A stretch of DNA of 64,000 nucleotides from Chlorocebus sabaeus (lineage: Eukaryota; Chordata; Mammalia; Primates; Cercopithecidae), in NCBI RefSeq assembly GCF_047675955.1, contig NC_132914.1:38056521-38120520 (forward strand). The letters are read 5' to 3'. This document shows, one piece after another, positions 22,950 to 34,430 of this stretch. Every line of letters begins with the position of its first letter. Position 1 is the first letter of the stretch. The notes under the pieces are model-generated. The model searched no databases. It was not told the origin of the DNA and saw only the letters and a list, made by a program, of their open reading frames with translations. A program made the position numbers and the translations under genes.

Positions 22950-23743
22950 TAGGTCACTCAATTTGCTGAAGTAGTCTTAAGCTTTGCTGATCCCAGTCAG
23001 AGGTCAGAAGGAACATTTGCTTCAATGCAAACCTCTCTCTGCAATATACCCAGGATTCAGGGTTCACAGAGAGAAAATCCAATAAGCCTGAACTGGCTAC
23101 TGATGGATTCTTAGACGGGAGCAGGTTAGAGGTCAAACCTGGAAGATGATGTTGGGGCTCAGAGACTGATACCCAAGAATATGGTACTTTGACATGCAAA
23201 ACTGAAGAAGCCTCAAGGTCTCTCTGACTCTCTTCCAACCCTTGTCACTAAATCTTCTCTCTCTCCCAATATGCATAATAAAAATATTCTCTGAAGTTCC
23301 CTTATCTGGCAAAAGTCCAGACACACCAAAGAAGAAAGCAATTATCTCTGGTACCTTCCTGAGTTTGCATTAACTGAACTCCTTTGGCCAGAATAAAGAT
23401 GAAAGTCTCAACACACCTGCACACATTTGCAAACTACTGCTCTGCAGGTCCAACAGACTTTGTCCCAGGCCACTGTATGTTTTTTAAGTCTATTGAATTT
23501 CCCTAAAAATCCCGTACTACCTGCCTAAAATAATCCACATTTCCCCACCTCAATTTCTTCTAAGAAGAAGGGTATATAAGTATCTGTACCCCATTGTGTG
23601 TGACAGGGGGCAATCACTCTGTGACTTTTACCCCACGCACATTAATAAATCTGTGTGCTTTTTCTCTTATTAATCTGTCTTTTGTCTGTTGATTTTCAGT
23701 GAAACTTCAGAGGCAAAGGGGATGTTTTCCCATGGCCCCTACA
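22950..23743 (+). mobile_element. Probable ERV LTR (family unassigned), sense
   Basis: The stretch has LTR architecture: a TATA-like GGTATATAAG at 23571-23580, an AATAAA at 23644-23649, a T-rich segment after it, and a terminus ...CCTACA at about 23743 followed by GTGGGAT, where a primer-binding site would lie. The GTCTGTTGATTTTCAGTGAA block is typical of several ERV LTRs. The 5' limit is uncertain and no target duplication was found. Confidence 0.6.
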
Positions 23744-23832
23744 GTGGGATAGAGATTGCATTTTGGTATAGAACTGGGGACTTTAGAAATAATATGAATG
23801 GGATACTGTATGGTCACAGTTAGTGGGCTAAG

Positions 23833-23922
23833 GCAAAAACAAAAACAAAAACAAACAAACAACAAAAAAAAACAACTCTCCCCCCCAAAAAAAAACCCAA
23901 ACAACAACAACAAAAAAAAACA
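23833..23922. repeat. A/C-rich low-complexity tract
   Basis: Degenerate AAAAAC and AAC units with a C7 run near 23881. The 75-codon minus ORF that crosses it is a low-complexity artefact. Confidence 0.85.
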
Positions 23923-24009
23923 TGTTAAGGCCATCTAACAAGGGATGATTCTTATAGTCTGGCTTGTCTTGTCTTCTTTTGCTATAGCTTCCCTAGATGA
24001 TATTTTCAA

Positions 24010-24975
24010 TAATTGTGGATTAAAGTAATATCTTTATGCTGGTCACTACTAAATTTACATTTCAAGTCAAGATCTTCCTTCTGGGAAGCACTCTCAAAAA
24101 CTTCTTCCTACACAGTGTTTTCACTAGGGTGTCTCAAAGGCACAGTCTGCAAAACAGACATCTTTCATTTTCCACCAATTCATCTTTCTGCTTCATTTTT
24201 CTTCATCTCAACAAGTGACAAAACCACGCTCCTGTCAATTGCTCATGATCAAAATGTCTTCCCTTTTCTTTATTCACCTAAGTCCCATTGATTTGACTTT
24301 CAAAAGATTTCTTGGATCTACTCATAGCTCTGAAAGTCCCTTGTCATCACAAAGTACAAAGTACCAATACCTGTTTCTTAGATCATGGTGTTAAATTCCT
24401 ACTTCACTTTTATAAACTTTCTTTCCTGTCCTCTTACAATACATTCATTGCCAGCAATGACTAAACTGAAAATGTAAATTCCATCATGCCATTCTTTTGC
24501 TTAAAGCTTTCCAATGTTTACTCATTGAACTCGGAATAAAATCCTAAGTCTTTTCAGTGGCCTAAAGGCCCTGCATTATCCAGGCCTAGCTGCATATTTC
24601 TCTATTCCCACCATGATACACTCCCACCACAGCTCTCTAATATTTCTAGATACTGAGTGTTCTAGCTCTATCCTAGCTCACTGCTTTTGCACATGCTATC
24701 TCCTCTGTCTAAAATGCACTCATCTCAAATTTTTTCCATGACTAGCTCGTCATCTTCCTTTAGGTCTCAACTGCAGTGCTATATCATCATGAGGCCTTCC
24801 ATGACCACTGAACCTTGCTCTCTTCAAAACTATTATTAAAGTTTGCAACTGCTTATTTATCTATTTCATTTATTTGTCTGTCAGCCACCCTCACTACAAT
24901 GCAAGCTGCATAACTCCTTTGTTTACTACATTATCCCAGCCATCTGTTAAATTAATGAGTTGATGAATAGTCAAG
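24010..24975 (+). mobile_element. L2 LINE, sense, ORF2 end and 3' UTR
   Basis: Recognisable L2 blocks in order: TGCCATTCTTTTGCTTAAAG near 24487, AAAGGCCCTGCATTATCCAG near 24564, TTTTGCACATGCTATCTCCT near 24685, TTTAGGTCTCAACTGCAGTG near 24759, GAGGCCTTCCATGACCACTG near 24791, and the terminal region near 24960. ORF2 is not readable as protein over any length. The upstream part (24010-24440) is more diverged. Confidence 0.8.
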
Positions 24976-25381
24976 GAGCCTATTTTGTTCATACAAGGAA
25001 GCAATTTGAGAAGATAGACCAGAAGAAGCCTCTCTGGTCAGAGGGAGTTTTCAATGAGTTTTGGGCTTACAATCAAGATTCCCAGTCAGCCCTGCCTTAT
25101 GTCAAAGGAGTTTGTTAAGATCCCTTGTATTATGAATCTTACTGTATTTCCACCTCCTAGTTGTTAAAGAAGTAGGGGAACCACTGAGCATTTCAAGAAT
25201 TACAGTGACCAGAGAAGCCTTATCCCAGATGGAGCAATTTCTCTCGGGTTCTCAAGAAACTGCTTAACTCTTGGTTTTACTGTCCGATTTTCTTAACAGG
25301 GGCTTAAAAGCGGGACCTCAAGAGACAGTCTGATGGCAAAAAGGGCTGCCACCAGATGGCAGCAAAGAGTTGTGTCTTCTT
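24976..25381. other. Unassigned stretch
   Basis: Nothing recognised. It ends at the left copy of the target duplication of the twin-primed L1. Confidence 0.5.
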
Positions 25382-25395
25382 GCATGGTTACTTTT

Positions 25396-25419
25396 TTTTT
25401 TTTTTCCCCCAGCATAAAT

Positions 25420-25452
<33 letters not shown>

Positions 25453-26393
25453 AGGTGACTTTTTTTTTTATTATTATACTTTAAGTTCTAGGGTACATGT
25501 GCATAACGTGCAGGTTTGTTACATATGTATACTCGTGCCATGTTGCTGTGCTGCACCCATCAGCTCGTCAGCACCCATCGACTCGTCATTTACATCAGGT
25601 ATAACTCCCAATGCAATCCCTCCCCCCTCCCCCCTCCCCATGATAGGCCCCGGTATGTGATGTTCCCCTTCCCGAGTCCAAGTGATCTCATTGTTCAGTT
25701 CCCACCTATGAGTGAGAACATGCGGTATTTGGTTTTCTGTTCTTGCGATAGTTTGCTAAGAATGATGGTTTCCAGCTGCATCCATGTCCCTACAAAGGAC
25801 ACAAACTCATCCTTTTTTATGGCTGCATAGTATTCCATGGTGTATATGTGCCACATTTTCTTAATCCAGTCTGTCACTGATGGACATTTGGGTTGATTCC
25901 AAGTCTTTGCTATTGTGAATCTGACAAAGGGCTAATATCCAGAACCTACAAAGAACTCCAACAAATTTACAAGAAAAAAACAAACAACCCCATCAAAAAG
26001 TGGGCAAAGGATATGAACAGACATTTCTCAAAAGAAGACATTCATACAGCCAACAGACACATGAAAAAATGCTCATCATCACTGGCCATCAGAGAAATGC
26101 AAATCAAAACCACAATGAGATACCATCTCACACCAGTTAGAATGGCGATCATTCAAAAGTCAGGAAACAACAGGTGCTGGAGAGGATGTGGAGAAATAGG
26201 AACACTTTTACACTGTTGGTGGGATTGTAAACTAGTTCAACCATTATGGAAAACAGTATGGCGATTCCTCAAAGATCTAGAACTAGATGTACCATATGAC
26301 CCAGCCATCCCATTACTGGGTATATACCCAAAGGATTATAAATCATGCTGCTATAAAGACACATGCACACGTATGTTTATTGCGGCACTATTC
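25396..26393 (-). mobile_element. Short 5'-inverted (twin-primed) L1P insertion
   Basis: The 14-bp sequence GCATGGTTACTTTT lies at 25382-25395 and again at 26394-26407. Between them the 3' part of an L1 (tail, 3' UTR, ORF2 end) is antisense at 25396-25919, and the preceding ORF2 segment is sense at 25920-26393. The two L1 segments meet at nearly adjacent L1 positions, with at most a few bases of overlap (ATTC). This is the signature of twin priming. The tail region is unusual: three T-runs separated by CCCCCAGCATAAATGG and GCAGGTGAC. Confidence 0.93.
25920..26393 (+). pseudogene. L1 ORF2 C-terminal fragment (inverted part)
   Basis: An open frame continues through this segment with little disruption (DKGLISRTYKELQQIYKKKT, then the CX3CX7HX4C motif CWRGC...HCWWDC). 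It runs out of L1 into flanking DNA at 26394. The last 60 residues of ORF2p are on the opposite strand at 25877-25695, ending in SLIGGN. It is a fragment with no catalytic domain. Confidence 0.8.
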
Positions 26394-26612
26394 GCATGGT
26401 TACTTTTAAATCTTGCCCCATTTAGAGTTATTAAAATATGATTGTTTCTCAAATACACTTACATCATCAATGACCTTCCCATTTGGCATTTGTATCTGTT
26501 TATTTCAAACACTTCCAATTCATAGATTTAATGGGAAAATTCCATTAGATAAAGGGATATCTTCACAAAGGAAAAAACTCAAATTGTAAATTTTTTGAAT
26601 TGAAAATGATAG

Positions 26613-26918
26613 GGCTGGGCTTTTGGCTCATGTCTGTAATCCCAGCACTTTGAGAGGCAGAGATGGGAGAATCACTTGCAGCCAAGAATTCAAGAACAGC
26701 CTGGCCAACATGGCAAGACCCCTTTCTCTACAAAAAAATAAAAAAAATAAGCAAGGCATGGTGGCATGCACCTTTGGTCCCAGCTACTTGAGAGGCTGAG
26801 GTGGGAGGATTGCTTGAGCTCAGAAGTTCGAGGCTGCAGTGAACCATGATCAGGCCACTGCACTCCAGCCTGGGCAACAGTGCAAGAACCTGTCTCAATG
26901 AAAAAAAAAAGAAAAAAG
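26613..26918 (+). mobile_element. AluJ-like SINE, sense
   Basis: A dimeric Alu in sense orientation: GGCTGGGCTTTTGGCTCATG start, mid A-rich linker (ACAAAAAAATAAAAAAAATA), right monomer GAGGCTGAGGTGGGAGGATT, then an A-rich tail to 26918. Many diagnostic positions are J-like and divergence is high. Confidence 0.88.
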
Positions 26919-27239
26919 TTAAGCTTTTCGTTCCAAGAAAATTACTTAACTTTAACCTTAGAATCTTACAATCAACACAGAATGTAAGTTGGGTTATGAT
27001 GAAGACATTTTATATTTAAAAATGAATTAATTCACTTGATACCAATTTGACTCAAAAAAATAAGAACTATAAGGAAAAGTATGTGCTGCTGCATCAGGTG
27101 CTCTCAATAGTGATACACTAACACCTGTGTAGTTTTATTAATCATTGTGATCATTGTGCTATCCCATTGGAATTGCACTACTTAGGCTGGCATCGAAGAC
27201 TTCAACATTCTAAATCTGAATTGGTGTCACTAACTCACT
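26919..27239. other. Unassigned stretch
   Basis: No recognised repeat or gene. Confidence 0.45.
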
Positions 27240-27490
27240 ACAGTCACTTCCCCCTCCATTATCTACTCTAGTCATGATAAATTCCCCACTTCCCAAACAC
27301 TTCAATCACATCAGTGCCTTTGCTCATGCCAATCCCAGGTCTACAAGTAAATCAGCAGCTCTTTTGAGTTGAAAAATATCTATTTATTTTTCAAGAACCA
27401 TCGCAAATGTAACTCCTTCTGAAGGCTTTTCTGCCTTCCATTCTCTTTCACACAGAAAGACACTCTTCTTAGTTTCTATATGTCACTTCA
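27240..27490 (+). mobile_element. Possible L2-like fragment, sense
   Basis: The order TGCCTTTGCTCATGCCAATC near 27315, then a TCAAGAACCATCGCAAATGT-like block near 27393 and a GAAGGCTTTTCTGCCTTCCA block near 27420, resembles the L2 3' region. It abuts an antisense L2 immediately to the right. Confidence 0.5.
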
Positions 27491-27705
27491 AGCAATCATT
27501 CATCCAGTAAAAAACTATTAGATAATTCACCATGCATTACATCTAATGTGCTGAGTAAATAACAAGCACGTCACTGTTATAATAGACTATAGAAGGGTAA
27601 GGAGAAATTAAATGAGTTATTGTATGTTGAATGCTATAAAGGTCTATAGGACACATATCTTTTACTTGTGATAGAGGATTTCCTGAATACTAAAACAGAT
27701 CTAAC
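27491..27705 (-). mobile_element. L2 LINE, antisense, left part (split by the full-length L1)
   Basis: The CAATCATTCATCCAGTAAAA start followed by the CTAATGTGCTGAGTAAATA block is a weak match to the reversed L2 3' end. The same element resumes after the L1 at 33877-34430, where the match is stronger. The split at a target duplication shows the L2 was there first. Confidence 0.55.
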
Positions 27706-27715
27706 GAATGAATAG

Positions 27716-28728
27716 CGGGAGGGGGTTTTCCAAGATGGCTGAATAGGAATAGCTCCTGTCTACAGCTCCCAGCGTGAGCAATGCAGAAGACGGGTGATTT
27801 CTGCATTTTCAACTGAGGTACCAGGTTCATTTCAATGGGGCTTGTCAGACAGTGGGTGCAGCCCACGGGGCATGAGCCGAAGCAGGGCAGGGCATCACCT
27901 CACCTGGGAAGCACAAGGGGTTGGGGAATTCCCTTTCCTATCCAAGGAAAGCCATGACTCACGGTACCTGGAAAATTGGGACACTCCTACCATAATACTG
28001 CACTTTTCCAGCGGTCTTAGCAAATGGCACACCAGGAGATTATATCCCATGCCTGGCTCTGATGGTCCCACACCCATGGAACCTCACTCACTGCTAGCAC
28101 AGCAGTCTAAGATTGAACTGCAAGGTAATAGCGAAGCTGGGGGAGGGGCATCCACAATTGCTGAAGCTTGAGTATGTAAACAAAGCAGCTGGGAAGCTCA
28201 AACTGGGTGGAGCCCACCACAGCTCAAGGTCTGCCTGCCTCTGTAGACTCCACCTCTGGGAACAGGGCATAGCTGAACAAAAGGCAGCAGAAACTTCTGT
28301 AGACTTAAACGTCCCTGCCTGACAGCTTTAAAGAAAGTAATGGTTCTCCCAGCATGGAGTTTGAGATCTGAGAACAGACAGCTGCCTCCTCAGTTGGGTC
28401 CCTGACCCCTGAGTAGCCTAACTGGGAGGGACCTACCAGTAGGGGCCAACTGACACCTCATATGGCCGGGTGCCCCTCTGAGATGAAGCTTCCAGAGGAA
28501 GGGTCAGGCAGCAACATTTGCTGTTCTGCAATATTTGCTGTTCTGCAGCCTCTGCTGGTGATACCCAGGCAAACGAGTCTGGAATGGATCTCCAGCAAAC
28601 TCCAACAGACCTGCAGCTGAGGGTCCTGACTGTTAGAAGGGAAACTAACAAACAGAAAAGACATCCACACCAAAACCCCATCTGTATGTCACCATCATCA
28701 AAGAACAAAGGTAGATAAAACCACAAAG
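27716..28728 (+). promoter_or_regulatory. L1 5' UTR with YY1 site
   Basis: The L1 internal promoter region. CAAGATGGCT at 27731-27740 is the YY1-binding site expected about 15 bp from the L1 start, which directs accurate initiation in active elements. The leader also carries the antisense-promoter interval of primate L1s. CpG content looks eroded (for example TGAGCAATGCAG where young copies have CpG). Confidence 0.8.
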
Positions 28729-29754
28729 ATAGGGAGAAACCAGAGTACAAAAGCAGAAAATTATAAAAATCAGAGTGCCTTTTCTCCTCCAAAGGAACAC
28801 AGTTCTTCACCAGCAACAAACAAAGCTGGATGGAGAATGAATTTGATGAGTTGAGAGAAGAAGGCTTCAGACAATCAGTAATAACAAACTCCTCTGAGCT
28901 AAAGGAGGATCTTTGAACCCATCGCAAAGAAGCTAAAAACCTTGAAAAAAAGATTAGATGAATGGCTAACTAGAATAAACAGCATAGAGAAGACATTAAA
29001 TGACCTGATGGAGCTGAAAACCATGGCACGAGAACTACGTGATGCATGCACAAGCTACAGTAGCCAATTAAATCAAGTGGAAGAAAGGGTATCAGTGATT
29101 GAAGATCAAATGAATGAAATAAAGCGAGAAGAGAAGTTTAGAGAAAAAAGAGTAAAAAGAAACAAACAAAACCTCCAAGAAATATGTCACTATGTGAAAA
29201 CATCAAATCTACATCAGATTGGTGTACCTGAAAGTGACAGGGGGAATGGAACCAAGTTGGAAAACACTCTTCAGGATATTATGCAGGAGAACTTCCCCAA
29301 CCTAGCAAGGCAGGCCAACATTCAAATTCAGGAAATACAGAGAACACCACAAAGATACTCCTCGAGAAGAGCAACTCCAAGACACATAATTGTCAGATGC
29401 ACCAAAGTTGAAACGAAGGAAAAAATGTTAAGGGCAGCCAGACAGAAAGGTCAGGTTACCCACAAAAGGAAGCCCATCAGACTAACAGCAGCTCTCTCAG
29501 CAGAAACTCTACAAGCCAGGAGAGAGTGGGGGCCAATATTCAACATTCTTAAAGAAAAGAATTTTCAACCCAGAATTTCATATCCAGCCAAACTAAACTT
29601 CATAAGTGAAGGAGAAATAAAATCCTTTACAGACAAGCAAATGCTGAGAGATTTTGTCACCACCAGGCCTGCCTTAGAAGAACTCCTGAAGGAAGCACTA
29701 AACATGAAAAGGAACAACCAGTACCAGCCAATGCAAACACATGCCAAATTGTAA
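28729..29754 (+). pseudogene. L1 ORF1 pseudogene
   Basis: The normal start codon position reads ATA (28729-28731). A one-base deletion near 28820 is offset by a one-base gain near 28952, and the intervening segment contains stops. From 28942 to the stop at 29752-29754 the frame is open for 270 codons. It covers the coiled-coil end, the RRM-like segment (RRATPRHIIVRCTKVETKEK) and the C-terminal domain (PRISYPAKLNFISEGEIKSF). ORF1p forms trimers that bind L1 RNA. The missing N-terminus makes this copy inactive. Confidence 0.88.
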
Positions 29755-29817
29755 AGACCATTGATGCTAAGAAGAAACTGCATTAACTAATGAGCAAAGT
29801 AACCAGCTGACATCATA

Positions 29818-32800
29818 ATGACAGGATCACATTCACACATAATAATATTAACCTTAAATGTAAATGGGCTAAATTCTCCAATTAAAAGACAGACTGGAAA
29901 ATTGGATAAAGAGTCAAGACCCATCAGTGTGCCGTATTCAGGAGACCCATCTCACATGCGGAGACACACATAAGCTCAAAATAAAGGGATGGAAGAAGAT
30001 ATACCAAGCAAATGGAAAAAAAAAAAAAAAAAGGCAGAAGTTGCAATCCTAGTCTCTGATAAAACAGACTTTAAACCAACAAAGATCAAAAGAGACAAGG
30101 CCATTACATAATGGTAAAGGGAACAATTCAACAAGAAGAGCTAATTATCCTAAATATATATGCACCTAATAGAGGAACACCCAGATTCATAAAGCAAGTC
30201 CTCAGAGACCTACAAAGAGACTTAGACTCCCACACAATAATAATGGGAGACTTTAACACCCTACTGTCAACTTTAGACAGATCAACAAGACAGAAAGTTA
30301 AAAAGGATATCCAGGAATTGAACTCAGCTCTGCAACAAGCGGACCTAATAGACATCTACAGAATTCTCCACCCCAAATCAACAGAATATACATTCTTCTC
30401 ACCACCACATCACACTTATTCCAAAATTGACCACAGAGTTGGAAGTAAAGCACTCCTCAGCAAATGTAAAAGAACAGAAATTGTAACAAGCTGTCTCTCA
30501 GACCACAGTGCAATCAAACCAGAACTCAGGATTAAGAAATTCACTCAAAACCGCTCAACTACTTGGAAACTGAACAACCTACTCCTGAATGACTACTAGG
30601 TACATAACAAAATGAAGGCAGAAATAAAGATGTTCTTTGAAATCAATGCGAAAAAAGACACAACATACCAGAATCTCTGGGACACATTTAAAGCAGTGTG
30701 TAGAGGGAAATTTATACCACTAAATGCTCACAAGAGAAAGAAGGAAAGATCTAAAATTGACACCCTAATGTCACAATTAAAAGAACTAGAGAAGCAAGAG
30801 CAAACACATTCAAAAGCTAGCAGAAGGCAAGAATTAACTAAGATCAGAGTAGAACTGAAGAAGATAGAGACACAAAAAACCCTTCAAAAAAACCCATGAA
30901 TCCAGGAGCTGGTTTTTTGAAAAGATCAACAAAATTGATACACCACTAGCAAGACTAATAAAGAAGAAAAGAGAGAAGAATCAAACAGACGCAATAAAAA
31001 ATGATAAAGGGGCTATCACCACTGATCCCACAGAAATACAAACTACCATCAGAGAATACTATAAACACCTCTATGCAAATAAACTAGAAAATCTAGAAGA
31101 AATGGATAAATTCCCGAACACATACACCCTCCCAAGACTAAACCAGGAATAAGTTGAATCCTTGAATAGACCAATAACAGGCTCTGAAAGTGAGGCAATA
31201 ATTAATAGCCTACCAACCAAAAAATGTCTAGGACCAGACAGATTCACAGTCGAATTCTACCAGAGGTAAAAAAAGAAGCTGTTACCATTTCTTCTGAAAC
31301 TATTACAATAAATAGAAAAAGACGGAATCCTCCCTAACTCATTTTATGAGGCCAGCATCATCCTGATAGCAAAGCCTGGCAGAGACACAACAAAAAAAGA
31401 GAATTTTAGATCAATATCCCTGATGAACATGGATGCAAAAATCCTCCATAAAATACTGGCAAACCGAATCAAGCAGCACATCAAAAAGCTTATCCACTAT
31501 GATCAAGTTGGCTTCATCCCTGGGATGCAAGGCTGGTTCAACATATGCAAATCAATAAACAGAATCCATTCTATAAACAGAATCAAAGACAAAAACCACA
31601 TGATTATCTCAATAGATGCAGAAAAGGCCTTCGATAAAATTCAACAGCCCTTCTTGCTAAAATCTCTCAATAAACTAGGTATTGATGGATCATTTCTCAA
31701 AATGATAAGAGCTATTTATGACAAATGCACAGCCAATATCATACTGAATGGGCAAAAAGTAGAAGCATTCCCTTTGAAAACTGGCACAAGACAGGGATGC
31801 CCTCTCTCACCACTTCTAGTCAACATAGTGTTGGAAGTTCTGGCTAGGGCAATCAGGCAGGAGAAAGAAATAAACGGTATTCAATTAGGAACAGAGGAAG
31901 TCATATTGTCCTGGTTTGCAGATGACATGATTGTATATTTAGAAAACCCCATCGTCTAGCCCAAAATCTCCTTGAGCTGATAAGCAACTTCAGCAAAGTC
32001 TCAGGATACAAAATCATTGTGCAAAAATCACAAGCATTCCTATACACCAATAACAGACAAACAGAGAGCCAAATCGTGAGTGAACTTCCATTCACAATTG
32101 CTTCAAAGAGAATAAAATACCGAGGAATCCAACTTACAAGGGATGTGAAGGACCTCTTCAAGGAGAACTACGAACCACTGCTCAAGGAAATAAGAGAGGA
32201 CACAAACAAATGGAAGAACGTGTCATGCTCATGGATAGGAAGAATCAATATCGTGAAAATGGCCATACTGCCCAAGGTAATGTACAAATTCAATGCCATC
32301 CCCATCAAGCTACCAATGACTTTCTTCACAGAATTGGAAAAAACTACTTTAAAGTTCATATAGAACCAAAAAAGAGCCCACATTGCCAAGACAATCCTAA
32401 ACCAGAAGAACAAAGTTGGAGGCATCATGCTACCCGAGTTCAAACTATACTACAAGGCTACAGTAACCAAAACAGCATGGTACTTGTACCAAAACAGAGA
32501 TATAAACCAATGGAACAGAAGCGAGCCCTCAGAAATAACACCACACATCTACAAGCATCTGATCTTTGACAAACCTGACAAAACAAGAAATGAGGAAAGG
32601 ATTCCCTATTTAATAAATGGTGCTGGGAAAACTGGCTAGCCATATGTAGAAAGCTGAAACTGGATCCCTTCCTTACACCATATACAAAAATTAATTCAAG
32701 TTGGATTAAAGACTTAAATGCTACACCTAAAACCATAAAAACCCTAGAAGAAAACCTAGGCAATATACCATTTAGGACATAGGCATAGGCAAGGACTTCA

Positions 32801-33645
32801 TGACTAAAACACCAAAAGCAATGACAACAAATCCAAAATTGACAAATGGGCTCTAATTAAACTAAAGAGCTTCTGCACAGCAAAAGAAACTACCATGAAA
32901 GTGGACAGGCAACCTACAGAATGGGAGAATATTTTTACAATCTACCCATCTGACAAAGGGCTAATATCCAGAATCCACGAAGAACTTAAACAAATTTACA
33001 AGAAAAAATCAAACAACCCCATCAAAAAGTGGGTGGAGGATATGAACAGACACTTCTCAAAAGAAGACATTTATACAGCCAACAGACACATGAAAAAATG
33101 CTCATCATCACTGGCCATCAGAGAAAGGCAAATCAAAACCACAATGAGATGTCATCTTACACCAGTTAGAATGGCAATCACTAAAAAGTCAGGAAACAAC
33201 AGGTTCTGGAGAGCATGCGGAGAAATAAGAACACTTTTACACTGTTGGTGGGACTGTAAACTAGTTCAACCATTGTGGAAGACAGTGTGGCAATTCCTCA
33301 AGGATCTAGAACTAGAAATACCATTTGACCCAGCCATCCCATTACTGGGGATATACTGAAAGGGTTATAAATAATTCTGCTATAAAGACACATGCACATG
33401 TATGTTTATTGTGGCACTATTCGCAATAGCAAAGACTTGGAACCAACCCAAATGTCCATCAATGATAAACTGGATTAAGAAAATGTGGCACACATACACC
33501 ATGGAATACTATGCAGCCATAAAAAAAGGATGAGTTCATGTCCTTTGTAGGGACATGGATGCAGCTGGAAACCATCATTCTGAGCAACCTATCGCAAGGA
33601 CAGAAAACCAAACACTGCATGTTCTCACTCATAGGTGGGAACTGA
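29818..33645 (+). pseudogene. L1 ORF2 pseudogene (endonuclease, reverse transcriptase, Cys-rich)
   Basis: Start ATG at 29818 and terminal stop at 33643-33645 give the canonical length of about 1275 codons. The endonuclease segment is open at 30111-30599 with the catalytic MGDFNT motif kept, but it is shifted one base from the start codon, so a net one-base loss lies upstream. The RT motif FADD (31915-31926) falls at codons 700-703, the expected position. In-frame stops occur at 31150, 31267 and 31309, and a one-base deletion near 31959 breaks the frame again. The Cys-rich end is at 32895-33359. No functional protein can be made. Confidence 0.9.
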
Positions 33646-33876
33646 GCAATGAGAACACTTGGACACAGGTTGGGGAACATTACACACCGGGGCCTGTTGT
33701 GGGGTGGGAGGAGGGGGGAGGGATAGCATTAGGAGTTATACCTAATGTAAATGATGAGTTAATGGGTGCAGCACACCAACATAGCACATGTATACATATG
33801 TAACAAGCCTGTACGTTGTGTACATGTACCCTAGAACTTAAAGTATAATAATAATTAAAAAAAAAAGAATGAATTG

Positions 33877-34430
33877 AAGCCATCTAGACAAAGAGAGGGG
33901 AGGAAGACATTCTAGGCAGAAAAAAGAACTTGTGCAAAACCACTCAGTTAGAAGATGGTATCTATTCATTCAAGGAATCACTAGTTCAGTGTGCTGGTGC
34001 AGAGAGAGTAAGGAAAGGACACTCAAATGAGAATATAGAGTTAGGAAGTGGGGTGGATAGTTCAGAGTCTTCAAAGCCTTATTGAGGATACTGGACTTTA
34101 CCCAACAGTAGGGAGAAGTCAGCAGCAGCTTTTAAGAAGAGTAATAAAATAATCAGATGTGGTTTTGATCCATTACTCTAACTCCAAAGTAGAGAATGGA
34201 TTGGAGAAGAGCACAAGTAGGTTGGAGAAAGTGTAGTGAGGTTATCAGAATAGCTTAGGCAAGTGCTTTTGATAGATTGGACTAGGGCTGTAACCATGGG
34301 GATGTAGAGAAGCAGAATGATTTGAGTGTTATTAAAGAGGCAAAATTGATGGACTTGGTGATTGCTTGTGGGGAATAAGGGAGAAGAAGGAATCAAGTGG
34401 GCTCTGAGATTTCTAGATTGAGCCACCGTA
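33877..34430 (-). mobile_element. L2 LINE, antisense, right part
   Basis: Read on the minus strand this is L2 ORF2 C-terminal sequence. Plus-strand blocks such as GGGAGAAGTCAGCAGCAGCT near 34112, CAGATGTGGTTTTGATCCAT near 34154 and GAATCAAGTGGGCTCTGAGA near 34391 follow the reversed L2 order. The minus ORF at 34178-34426 is a chance-open remnant of ORF2. Confidence 0.7.

Larger units (their letters stand above)
27716..33866 (+). mobile_element. Full-length LINE-1 (L1PA-type), sense, coding-dead
   Basis: About 6.15 kb from GCGGGAGGGGGTTTTCC to an A10 tail, with 5' UTR, ORF1, ORF2 and 3' UTR in order. The duplication GAATGAATAG (27706-27715) / GAATGAATTG (33867-33876) flanks it with one mismatch. 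Divergence from young L1PA consensus is visible throughout (lost ORF1 start, several in-frame stops in ORF2), so it is a mid-age L1PA subfamily rather than an active one. Confidence 0.95.

Noticed and set aside
27794..28322. ORFs of 125 and 69 codons upstream of L1 ORF1
   Set aside because: They fall in the L1 5' UTR and match no L1 protein.
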